Source: Poindextera sp035294785 (GTDB lineage: Bacteria > Pseudomonadota > Alphaproteobacteria > Caulobacterales > Caulobacteraceae). Taken from it: a stretch of DNA of 6,150 nucleotides. Within the stretch, counting starts at the first letter, position 1. Each line of letters opens with the position of its first letter. Under the pieces are notes generated by a model. The model did not search any database. It was given only the letters and a program-made list of their open reading frames with translations, and was not told where the DNA came from. A program made the position numbers and the translations under genes. Location of the stretch: positions 1 to 6,150 of the forward strand of contig DATGKF010000026.1 of the NCBI GenBank assembly GCA_035294785.1, written 5' to 3'. Positions 1 through 5,201 of the stretch are shown here, piece by piece.

Positions 1-90
1 CCTAGCGACTGTCCGGAAGACAACTGCGGTCGCGCGCCCGCCCCGCAGCGATCTCTCACGACCAGGGACCCACCGCGCTACGACCAATGC

Positions 91-110
91 GATCTGACAT
101 CAGCCAGATC
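91..110. promoter_or_regulatory. Dyad upstream of the sigma factor gene (candidate operator)
   Basis: GATCTG (91-96) and CAGATC (105-110) form a perfect 6-bp inverted repeat, and CTGA-CA-TCAG (94-103) is a second small palindrome nested inside it. The site lies 24 bp before ATG134 in the 133-bp gene-free leader. No convincing -35/-10 pair accompanies it. Short dyads arise by chance, so this is only a candidate binding site. The rest of bases 1-128 holds no gene I can support; the TAG at 3-5 could be the stop of an upstream gene. Confidence 0.2.
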
Positions 111-128
111 ACTTCGCCAACATACAGG

Positions 129-186
129 GACCCATGAACACCAGATCGAGCACGGTGATCATGGGTCGCCCGGACAAGCCGGGCGA
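129..186. repeat. Two-hairpin intergenic repeat overlapping the sigma factor start
   Basis: Two adjacent inverted repeats. The first pairs 129-142 with 154-167 (13 of 14 positions; GACCCATG against CATGGGTC at the base) around an 11-nt loop. The second is a perfect 8-bp stem, TCGCCCGG (166-173) with CCGGGCGA (179-186), loop ACAAG. The two overlap by two bases, so both stems cannot form fully at once. In the sense direction the unit reads 'VIMGRPDKPGDDG' and in antisense 'VIARLVRATHD', the style of peptide that dispersed alphaproteobacterial intergenic repeats give when translated. The element contains all three possible start codons of the sigma gene and touches its candidate Shine-Dalgarno. 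Structure is seen directly; its repeat-family nature is inferred. Confidence 0.6.
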
Positions 187-1411
187 TGACGGCGTTGGTG
201 CGGTCGACGCCGCCTTCCGCCAGCATCGGGCGGAGGCGCTGGCCACGCTGATCCGGGTGGTGGGGGACTTCGACCTGGCGGAGGAGGGGTTGCAGGAGGC
301 TTGCGCGGCGGCGGCGGTCGCCTGGCGGAGCGACCTGCCCGCCAACCCGCGGGCGTGGCTGGTGACGACGGGGCGGCGGAAGGCGATCGACATGCTCCGT
401 CGGCGGATCGCTTTTCGCGCCAGGGCGGACGCGCTGCAGGCGCTGGCCGAGATCGAGGCGGACGCCGTGCCGGACGAGGCCGACGAGACCGCGTTCGGCG
501 ACGACGACATGCTGCGGCTGATCTTCACCTGCTGCCACCCGGCGCTTTCGCTGGAGGCGCAGGTGGCGCTGACGCTGCGCACCGTCTGTTCGCTGCCGAC
601 GCCGGTGGTGGCGCGGGCGTTCCTGGTCGCCGAGGAGACGATGGCCCAGCGGCTGGTGCGGGCGAAGGCGAAGATCCGCATCGCGGGAATTCCTTACCGG
701 ACGCCGCCGCTGGACGAGCTGGACGCGCGGACGGACGGCGTGCTGGCGGTGATCTATCTGGTGTTCACCGAGGCTTACGCGGGCGATCCGCGGCGGACGC
801 TGGCCGGCGAGGCGATCGGGCTGGCGCGGCGGCTGGATGCGCTGCTGCCGGGGCGCGGCGCGGTGCAGGGCCTCTTGGCGCTGATGCTGCTGCACGAGGC
901 GCGGCGGCCGGCGCGCACCGACGCGGCCGGGGACATCGTGCTGCTGGAGGACCAGGACCGGGGGGTGTGGGACCGGGCGATGATCGCCGAGGGGCTGGCT
1001 CTGGTCGAGCCGGCGCTGAAGGCGTCGGTGCCGCCGTCGCCCTACGCGGTGCAGGCGGCGATCGCGGCGCTGCACGACCGGGCGGCGACGCCGGCGGAGA
1101 CGGACTGGCGGCAGATCCTCGGGCTCTATGCGGTGCTGATGCGGCTCGCGCCATCGCCGGTGATCGAGCTGAACCACGCCGCCGCGCTGGCCATGGTCGA
1201 CGGCCCGGCCGCCGCGCTGCCGGTGGTCGACGCGCTGGCGGCGCGGGGGACGCTGGCCGGCTACGACGTGCTGCCGGCGGTGCGGGCGGACCTGCTGCGG
1301 CGCCTGGGGCGGCGGGACGAAGCGCGGTCAGCGTACGCGGAGGCGCTGCAGCTGGCGCGGCACGAACCGGACCGGCGGTTCTTCCGAAGGCGGATGGGTG
1401 AACTCTCTTAA
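134..1411 (+). CDS. ECF42-type RNA polymerase sigma factor with C-terminal TPR-like extension (DUF6596)
   Basis: Alternative sigma factor that would direct RNA polymerase core to a small set of promoters. Sigma region 2 spans about residues 25-95, with 'DFDLAEEGLQEA' and 'NPRAWLVTTGRRKAIDMLRR'. Region 4 spans about 125-185, beginning 'DDMLRLIFTCCHPALS', a hallmark of this group. A helical C-terminal extension of over 200 residues follows, with 'VIYLVFTEAYAG' (206-217), 'LLHEARRPARTD' and 'LLEDQDRGVWDRAMIAEG' (270-287), 'LAPSPVIELNHAAALAMVDGP' around 338-358 and 'LLRRLGRRDEA' near 387. The length of 425 aa is usual for ECF42. This group has no anti-sigma factor; the extension is thought to control activity, and the gene is typically next to a DGPF/YCII protein, which is not visible here. 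In-frame starts are ATG134, GTG155 and ATG161. ATG134 has AGGGA at 126-130, only 3 nt away. The first ~22 residues resemble translated intergenic repeat, and the family N-terminus aligns from about 'VDAAFRQH'. Class assignment is confident; the start is not. Confidence 0.93.
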   Translation: MNTRSSTVIMGRPDKPGDDGVGAVDAAFRQHRAEALATLIRVVGDFDLAEEGLQEACAAAAVAWRSDLPANPRAWLVTTGRRKAIDMLRRRIAFRARADALQALAEIEADAVPDEADETAFGDDDMLRLIFTCCHPALSLEAQVALTLRTVCSLPTPVVARAFLVAEETMAQRLVRAKAKIRIAGIPYRTPPLDELDARTDGVLAVIYLVFTEAYAGDPRRTLAGEAIGLARRLDALLPGRGAVQGLLALMLLHEARRPARTDAAGDIVLLEDQDRGVWDRAMIAEGLALVEPALKASVPPSPYAVQAAIAALHDRAATPAETDWRQILGLYAVLMRLAPSPVIELNHAAALAMVDGPAAALPVVDALAARGTLAGYDVLPAVRADLLRRLGRRDEARSAYAEALQLARHEPDRRFFRRRMGELS

Positions 1412-1412
1412 C

Positions 1413-1526
1413 CCGCTCATCCCCGCGAAAGCGGGGACCCAGGTGTTTTTTCGTGAAGTGCGGGCCGACTGCGGGCTATCAGGGCCTGGCCAAAGACTGG
1501 GTCCCCGCTTCCGCGGGGATGAGCGG
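1413..1526. repeat. Nested palindromic intergenic repeat, full copy 1
   Basis: Left arm 1413-1442 and right arm 1497-1526 are reverse complements at 29 of 30 positions, separated by a 54-nt loop. Each arm is itself a palindrome: CCCCGC-GAAA-GCGGGG (1421-1436) on the left and CCCCGC-TTCC-GCGGGG on the right. The unit can therefore fold as one long stem or as two small hairpins. The loop starts GTGTTTTTT and ends TGGCCAAAGA, both shared with copy 2, while its centre is not. The element begins one base after the sigma stop codon and ends 23 bp before the next ATG. Translated, such elements give 'SPRKRGPS...WVPAFAGM', a pattern familiar from many proteobacterial intergenic repeats. It has no coding content. 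Confidence 0.9.
1421..1451 (+). terminator. Terminator-like hairpin and T-run in repeat copy 1
   Basis: The 6-bp GC stem CCCCGC/GCGGGG with a GAAA tetraloop (1421-1436) is followed by T6 at 1446-1451. The nine bases between stem and T-run are more than a canonical intrinsic terminator allows, so termination efficiency is doubtful. Its position just after the sigma stop suggests it at least defines the transcript 3' end or partly uncouples the sigma gene from the hydrolase gene. Copy 2 repeats the same arrangement. Confidence 0.3.
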
Positions 1527-1535
1527 AACATTGTT

Positions 1536-1542
1536 GGAGAGG
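1536..1542 (+). promoter_or_regulatory. Ribosome binding site of the dienelactone hydrolase gene
   Basis: GGAGAGG lies 7 nt before ATG1550, a near-ideal Shine-Dalgarno. It falls just outside the right end of repeat copy 1, so the repeat does not occlude it. Confidence 0.7.
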
Positions 1543-1549
1543 GGAGCCC

Positions 1550-2263
1550 ATGAAGACCCAAGACATCGAGTATCAGGCCGACGGGGCGGAGTTGGTGGGG
1601 TATCTGGCCGTGGATGACGCCAAGGCGGGCAAGCGGCCGGGGATCATCGTGGCGCATGAGGGCGGGGGTCTGACGGACCACGCGAAGCGGAGCGCGCGGC
1701 GGCTGGCGGAGGCGGGGTACATCGCGTTTGCGCTGGACTACTACGGCGGCGGCAAGCCGCTGGCGGACATCAACACCGCGATGCCACGGATCATGGCCTG
1801 GATGGCCGATCCGACCGGGATCCGGGCGCGGGCGCACGCGGCGCTGGGCGTGCTGACATCGCAGCCGGAGACGGACGCGGAGCGGTTGGCCGGCATCGGG
1901 TACTGCTTCGGCGGCACGACAGTGCTGGAGATGGCGCGGGCGGGCGAACCGTTGAAGGCGGTGGTGGGCTTTCACTCCGGCCTGGGCACGGGCCGGCCGG
2001 CGCAGGCGGGCGCGGTGAAGGCGAAGGTGCTGGTGCAGATCGGCGCCGACGATCCGATCATCCCGCCCGACCAGCGGACCGCGTTCGAGGCGGAGATGAA
2101 GGCGGCCGGGGTCGACTGGCGGATGCTGGTCTACGGCGGCGCCGGCCACAGCTTCACCAACCCGGATTCAAGCGCCCTCGGCCGCCCCGGATTCGCTTAC
2201 GACAAGAGCGCCGATGAGCGGTCCTGGCGCGCGATGCTGGATTTGTTCGACGAGGTGTTTTGA
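1550..2263 (+). CDS. Dienelactone hydrolase family protein
   Basis: Cytoplasmic alpha/beta-hydrolase of 237 aa, a usual length for the family. Members use a Cys-Asp-His triad; the type enzyme opens dienelactone to maleylacetate in chloroaromatic breakdown. The sequence shows the nucleophile elbow 'GYCFGG' with Cys119, the acid loop 'IGADDP' (Asp167 or Asp168) and 'GGAGHSF' with His200. 'VAHEGGG' supplies Glu37, matching the active-site Glu of dienelactone hydrolase. No signal peptide is present. ATG1550 is supported by GGAGAGG at 1536-1542 with 7-nt spacing, and the product begins as family members do. The 138-bp gap to the sigma gene is mostly repeat, so a private promoter would have to lie inside that element; otherwise it is read through from the sigma gene. 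No neighbouring catabolic genes identify the substrate, and many paralogues of this family act on unknown esters or lactones, so only the family is assigned. Confidence 0.92.
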   Translation: MKTQDIEYQADGAELVGYLAVDDAKAGKRPGIIVAHEGGGLTDHAKRSARRLAEAGYIAFALDYYGGGKPLADINTAMPRIMAWMADPTGIRARAHAALGVLTSQPETDAERLAGIGYCFGGTTVLEMARAGEPLKAVVGFHSGLGTGRPAQAGAVKAKVLVQIGADDPIIPPDQRTAFEAEMKAAGVDWRMLVYGGAGHSFTNPDSSALGRPGFAYDKSADERSWRAMLDLFDEVF

Positions 2264-2277
2264 GGGGCCCCCCACCC

Positions 2278-2388
2278 CCGCTCATCCCCGCGAAGGCGGG
2301 GATCCAGGTGTTTTTGTTGAGGTAGGTTTGCCTGCCGCGCCTTACCCGTGGCCAAAGACTGGGTCCCCGCCTCCGCGGGGATGAGCGG
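2278..2388. repeat. Nested palindromic intergenic repeat, full copy 2
   Basis: Left arm 2278-2307 pairs with right arm 2359-2388 at 28 of 30 positions around a 51-nt loop. The small hairpins CCCCGC-GAAG-GCGGGG (2286-2301) and CCCCGC-CTCC-GCGGGG are nested in the arms. It is the same element as copy 1, in the same orientation (loop begins GTGTTTTT, ends TGGCCAAAGA). The one arm position that changed from A in copy 1 to G here is matched by T to C in the opposite arm, so pairing is kept. It fills most of the space between two convergent genes (stops at 2263 and 2416). With T5 at 2311-2315 it may help end transcription of the hydrolase gene. Confidence 0.9.
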
Positions 2389-2415
2389 TTGAGAGGAAGC
2401 GCGAGACAGGCTCTG

Positions 2416-4023
2416 TCAGAAATTCATCCGGTACAGCGGCGCGGATTCGATCTTGCCGACTTTGGCCAAGGCCGCCTGGACGTCGGGGCGGGCGAGGAGG
2501 AGGGCGCGGCGTTCGTCGGCGTTGGGGTGCGGGCCGGGCGGCTGCGGCGGCTCCTTCAGGGTCTGCGCCCAGGTGATGATCTGCAGCCGGCGCACCGGAT
2601 CGCCGAGCAGGGCGACGATCGTCGCCGCGGCGCCGTCGATGTCGCCGGCGCAGGCGGAGGCGTCGACCACCGCGCCCGGATCGAGGTAGCCGCGGGCGCG
2701 GACGGCCGCGAGCGCGGTCTGGGCCGCCGCGTGGTCGCCCAGCGCCGCCTCGGCGCAGACGCGGATGTCGGCCACGGCGACCTGGCCGGCCGGCGAGAGG
2801 TCGGAGGGCGCCAGCACGTCTAGCGTGGCGAGCGCGTCGGCGGCCTTGCCCATCGAGACCTGCAGGCGGGCGAGCGCGAGGCGCTGGGTGAGGTTGATGT
2901 GGCCGGCCTCGGGGCGGTTGGCGGCGCGGACCATCGTGGTCAGCGCCTCGTCGTAGCGGCCGAGGCCGGCGAGCGCCCGGGCGCGCATGGCCAGGACGTC
3001 GGCGAGTTCGCCCTCGGTGTCGATGTAGGCCGGCGCCGAGCCGTCGGCCGGCTGCGCCTTGGCCAGGGCGGCGTCGAGCAGCTTCAGCGCCTCGTCGAAA
3101 CGGCCGATGGCGACGAGGGCGGCGGCCTTGTCGCGCACGCCGACGAGGAGGCCGGGCGCGCCGGCGGCGGCGGCGTCGACCTTGGCCAGGTAGCGCTCGT
3201 TGAGCGCCACGAGGTCGAAGGCGGCGGGGTCGGTGGCCAGGATCGGCGCGAAGCGGTTGTCGGCGCGCGGGCCGACCATCGGACCCGCCTCGTCCACCCG
3301 GCCGATGAGGCCGCGGGCGCCGGCCAGGTCGCCGTGGTCGATGAGCTCGACCGCCTGCTCGACGATCATGGGGCTGGTGTCGTTGAAGGGGTCGCGCGGG
3401 CGCCAGTTGGCGGCGAGCAGCGCCTGCACCAGCTGGAAGCGCAGGGCCTGCCCGTCCGGCGCGCCGGCGGCGGCGCCGTAGACGGCGAAGACGAGGTTGT
3501 CGTTCAGGCCGGCGAGCGCGGTCGGGAACCGCTGGGCGATGGTGGTCAGGCTCTGCAGCGCCTCGCGCGCATCGCGGCGGGCAAGGCCGATGAGCATTTG
3601 CTCCTGAAAGTCGGCGGGGGTGGCGGCGGGGGAAGCGGTGGCCGAGCGCACGGCGGTCTCAGCCTCGTCCAGCCGGCCGGCGCGCGCGTCGATGTTGGCC
3701 AGCATCAGGTAGCCGATGTGAGCGAACGCGGGCGGAAGCTCGGCGTAGTCCGGCGACGGCAGCAGCACGCGCAGGCGCGTGGCGGCGTCCTCCACCTGGC
3801 CGGCCCGCATCTCGGCGCTGATGCTGGAGAGGTCGCGGAGGGCGCTTTGGGCGTTGTGGCTGAGCGTGTTGATCGGCGGGGGCGCGGCGTCCCCGGCCGC
3901 CGGGGCCGTCGGCGCCGGCGCGGGGGCCGGGGCGACCGGCGGGATCGCGGACGGCACGGCCACGGCGGCGCCGGCGGCGAGGGCCGCGGCGGCGAAGGAG
4001 GCCAGACAGATCGCGCGGAGCAT
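2416..4023 (-). CDS. Exported TPR-like repeat protein of unknown function
   Basis: A 535-aa protein with an apparent Sec signal peptide: Arg3, a hydrophobic Ala-rich stretch to about residue 22, and a likely cut near 'AVA-VPSA' (20-26). A Pro/Ala-rich linker follows (about 27-50). Cys6 is not in a lipobox, so a lipoprotein is unlikely. The rest is predicted all-helical with degenerate TPR-like units: 'YLMLANIDARAGRLDEAETA' (105-124), 'DKAAALVAIGRFDEALKLLD' (298-317), 'LAMRARALAGLGRYDEALTT' (344-363), 'LALARLQVSMGKAADALATL' (382-401) and 'EAALGDHAAAQTAL' (425-438). Such proteins usually act as periplasmic protein-binding scaffolds. I recognise no specific family, and the middle part (about 140-290) has no motif I can name. 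The start is supported by GGGAGG at 4032-4037, 8 nt before the ATG, and by the signal peptide. It is transcribed alone, after a 141-bp gap from the regulator gene. Confidence 0.85.
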   Translation of the reverse strand: MLRAICLASFAAAALAAGAAVAVPSAIPPVAPAPAPAPTAPAAGDAAPPPINTLSHNAQSALRDLSSISAEMRAGQVEDAATRLRVLLPSPDYAELPPAFAHIGYLMLANIDARAGRLDEAETAVRSATASPAATPADFQEQMLIGLARRDAREALQSLTTIAQRFPTALAGLNDNLVFAVYGAAAGAPDGQALRFQLVQALLAANWRPRDPFNDTSPMIVEQAVELIDHGDLAGARGLIGRVDEAGPMVGPRADNRFAPILATDPAAFDLVALNERYLAKVDAAAAGAPGLLVGVRDKAAALVAIGRFDEALKLLDAALAKAQPADGSAPAYIDTEGELADVLAMRARALAGLGRYDEALTTMVRAANRPEAGHINLTQRLALARLQVSMGKAADALATLDVLAPSDLSPAGQVAVADIRVCAEAALGDHAAAQTALAAVRARGYLDPGAVVDASACAGDIDGAAATIVALLGDPVRRLQIITWAQTLKEPPQPPGPHPNADERRALLLARPDVQAALAKVGKIESAPLYRMNF

Positions 4024-4031
4024 CCCGTTCG

Positions 4032-4084
4032 CCTCCCACCGATGGTTGTCCGCAAGAATAGGCGAGCGCCCCGCAGGGCGCCAA
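4032..4084 (-). promoter_or_regulatory. Candidate promoter and RBS of the TPR-like gene, with a dyad in the spacer
   Basis: On the minus strand TTGGCG (4084-4079) is followed after 18 nt by TATTCT (4060-4055), 4 of 6 matches to each sigma-70 box. Transcription would start near 4048, leaving a leader of about 25 nt that carries GGGAGG (4037-4032) 8 nt before the ATG. The spacer contains a perfect 6-bp inverted repeat, GCGCCC (4066-4071) with GGGCGC (4076-4081), which overlaps the -35 box by three bases. It could be an operator, but GC-rich dyads are common here. Confidence 0.4.
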
Positions 4085-4116
4085 CGGGGTTCGGGCGCGT
4101 CGGCGCCTGCTCAAAA

Positions 4117-4139
4117 CCGCTCATCCCCGCGAAAGCGGG
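4117..4139. repeat. Solo half-arm of the nested palindromic repeat (copy 3)
   Basis: These 23 bases are identical to 1413-1435, the outer part of the left arm of copy 1. The match ends abruptly at 4139, and no loop or right arm follows. The small hairpin CCCGC-GAAA-GCGGG (4126-4139) remains. It lies 26 bp past the stop of the regulator gene. On the minus strand the hairpin is followed by GATGAGCGGTTTT, so it is at best a weak terminator for that gene. It looks like a remnant of a deleted full copy, or a minimal unit. Confidence 0.75.
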
Positions 4140-4164
4140 TGGGAAGGGGAGAGGGCGAGCCGAT

Positions 4165-5115
4165 TTACGCCGCGGCTCTTGCGGCTCTGCGCAGCGCTTG
4201 CGGGGGTTGGGCGAAGGCGCGGAGGAAGGCGCGGCGCATGCGTTCGGGGTCGCCGAAGCCGGTCGAAAGGGCGACCTGGTCGATGGGGTCGGCCGTCGCC
4301 TCGATCAGGGCGCGGGCGGCTTCGACGCGCAGGCGCTCGATAGCGCGGGCGGGGGTGACGCCGGTCTCGGCGACGAAGGCGCGGGCGAAGTTGCGCGGGC
4401 TCATGGCGGCCCGATCGGCCAGTTGTTCAACGTTCAACGTCTCGTGCAGATGCTCGCGCGCCCAGGTCAGCAGCGCGGCGAACCGGCCGCCGGGCCGATC
4501 GAGTTCGATCAGCGCCGAGAACTGCGACTGCCCGCCGGGCCGGCGGTGGTAGACCACCAGCTGCTGCGCCGTCTGCCGGGCGACGTCCTCGCCGAGGTCG
4601 TCGGCGATCATGGCCAGCGCCAGGTCGATTCCCGCGGTGATGCCGGCCGAGGTCCAGACATCCCCGTCGCGCACCCAGATGCGGTCGGCTTCGAGCCGCA
4701 CCTTGGGGAACTTGCGGGCGAAGTCGGCCGAGCGGTTCCAGTGCGTGGTGGCGCGCTTGCCGTCGAGCAGGCCGGCGGCGGCCAGGAGGTAGGCGCCGGA
4801 GCAGACGCTGGCCGTGCGGCGCGCGCGGGCGGCTTCGGCGCGCACGAAGGCGAGCACGGCGGGATCGCGCGCCGCCTCGCGGCTGCCGACGCCGCCCGAG
4901 GCGATGAGGGTGTCGATGCGCCCGGCCGCGGCGAACGGCCTGGCGGTCATCTCGACGCCCGCGGAACTCGCCACCGGGCCGGGCTCGGCGGCGATCAAGG
5001 CGAGCTCGTAGGCGCCAGGGGCGATGCGGCCGGCGATCTCGAACGCGGCCAGCGGGCCGGTGACGTCGAGGATCTGGAACGCCGGGTAGATGAGAAAGGC
5101 AACGCGGCGGGTCAT
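4165..5115 (-). CDS. GlxA-type transcriptional regulator: DJ-1/PfpI domain fused to AraC HTH
   Basis: DNA-binding regulator of about 316 aa from ATG5115. The N-terminal DJ-1/PfpI-like domain (about 1-190) has 'FLIYPAFQILDVTGPLAAFE' with Asp17, the elbow 'SVCSGAYLLAAAGLL' with Cys105, then 'GKRATTHW' and 'GDVWTSAGITAGIDLAL'. The C-terminal AraC domain (about 215-311) has two helix-turn-helix units, 'LADRAAMSPRNFARAFVAETG' split around residues 232-252, and 'IDQVALSTGFGDPERMRRAF'. In this family the DJ-1 part serves as a sensor. An upstream in-frame ATG at 5166 would add 17 residues, but family members begin at the first beta-strand ('MTRRVAFLIYP') and a candidate promoter lies between the two ATGs, so I prefer 5115. 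Neither start has a good Shine-Dalgarno. It is divergent from a DJ-1 enzyme gene and likely controls it and itself; that is inference. Confidence 0.92.
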   Translation of the reverse strand: MTRRVAFLIYPAFQILDVTGPLAAFEIAGRIAPGAYELALIAAEPGPVASSAGVEMTARPFAAAGRIDTLIASGGVGSREAARDPAVLAFVRAEAARARRTASVCSGAYLLAAAGLLDGKRATTHWNRSADFARKFPKVRLEADRIWVRDGDVWTSAGITAGIDLALAMIADDLGEDVARQTAQQLVVYHRRPGGQSQFSALIELDRPGGRFAALLTWAREHLHETLNVEQLADRAAMSPRNFARAFVAETGVTPARAIERLRVEAARALIEATADPIDQVALSTGFGDPERMRRAFLRAFAQPPQALRRAARAAA

Positions 5116-5150
5116 GGCGTGAAACGAGGGAACCTTGGCATTTCCGCCGG

Positions 5151-5180
5151 ACGGTAGAGCGGTCATACGGTTGGCGTCAA
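5151..5180 (-). promoter_or_regulatory. Candidate promoter of the DJ-1/AraC regulator gene
   Basis: On the minus strand TTGACG (5180-5175) is 18 nt from TACCGT (5156-5151). The -35 is strong (5 of 6) and the -10 weak (T, A and final T match). Transcription would start near 5144, downstream of the ATG at 5166 and upstream of the ATG at 5115, which favours the shorter regulator. Confidence 0.35.
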
Positions 5181-5188
5181 TCCTGACG
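5151..5188. promoter_or_regulatory. Candidate operator region: CGGT x3 at 8-bp period plus CGTCA/TGACG dyad
   Basis: CGGT occurs at 5152-5155, 5160-5163 and 5168-5171, exactly 8 bp apart. Immediately beside it CGTCA (5175-5179) and TGACG (5184-5188) form a perfect 5-bp inverted repeat with a 4-bp spacer. The dyad covers the minus-strand -35 box and touches the Shine-Dalgarno of the divergent gene. Being the only space between a regulator and its divergent neighbour, it is the expected place for an operator, but no experiment or comparison supports the exact site. Confidence 0.35.
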
Positions 5189-5193
5189 AGGAG
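5188..5193 (+). promoter_or_regulatory. Ribosome binding site of the isocyanide hydratase-like gene
   Basis: GAGGAG lies 8 nt before ATG5202 and fixes that start. I see no convincing -35/-10 pair for this gene in the short divergent region; TTGGCA (5135-5140) could be a -35 but lacks a well-placed -10. Confidence 0.7.
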
Positions 5194-5201
5194 CCCTCTC
5201 C

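Noticed and set aside
10..31. TGTCCG...CGGTC as an autoregulated ECF42-type promoter
   Set aside because: It only loosely resembles the TGTCGA -35 described for ECF42 targets, and the spacing to a CGTC-like -10 is not convincing.
56..1177. Minus-strand open frame of 373 codons opposite the sigma factor
   Set aside because: The product is Arg/Pro/His-rich with no domain, and the plus strand encodes an unmistakable sigma factor over the same bases.
301..1401. Plus-strand open frame of 366 codons in another frame of the sigma factor
   Set aside because: Low-complexity Gly/Ala/Arg product caused by GC-rich codon positions; no motif.
1328..2149. Minus-strand open frame running through repeat copy 1
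   Set aside because: It is antisense to the dienelactone hydrolase and contains 'SSPRKRGPS...WVPAFAGM', the translation of the intergenic repeat.
1413..2388. Repeat copies as CRISPR repeats or IS ends bounding the hydrolase gene as a transposable unit
   Set aside because: There are only two full copies 865 bp apart, each internally palindromic, with no spacer series, no transposase and no target duplication seen. They match the pattern of dispersed intergenic palindromes.
2899..5157. Very long plus-strand open frame (about 750 codons) opposite the TPR-like gene and the DJ-1/AraC regulator
   Set aside because: It is the antisense of two genes with clear motifs and start signals. Its product is Gly/Arg-rich low-complexity sequence typical of shadow frames in high-GC DNA, and it crosses a gene boundary and a repeat.
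5116..5166. N-terminal extension of the DJ-1/AraC regulator to ATG5166
   Set aside because: The 17 added residues precede the conserved first strand of the family, and the candidate promoter places the transcript start downstream of 5166. It stays possible because neither start has a good Shine-Dalgarno.
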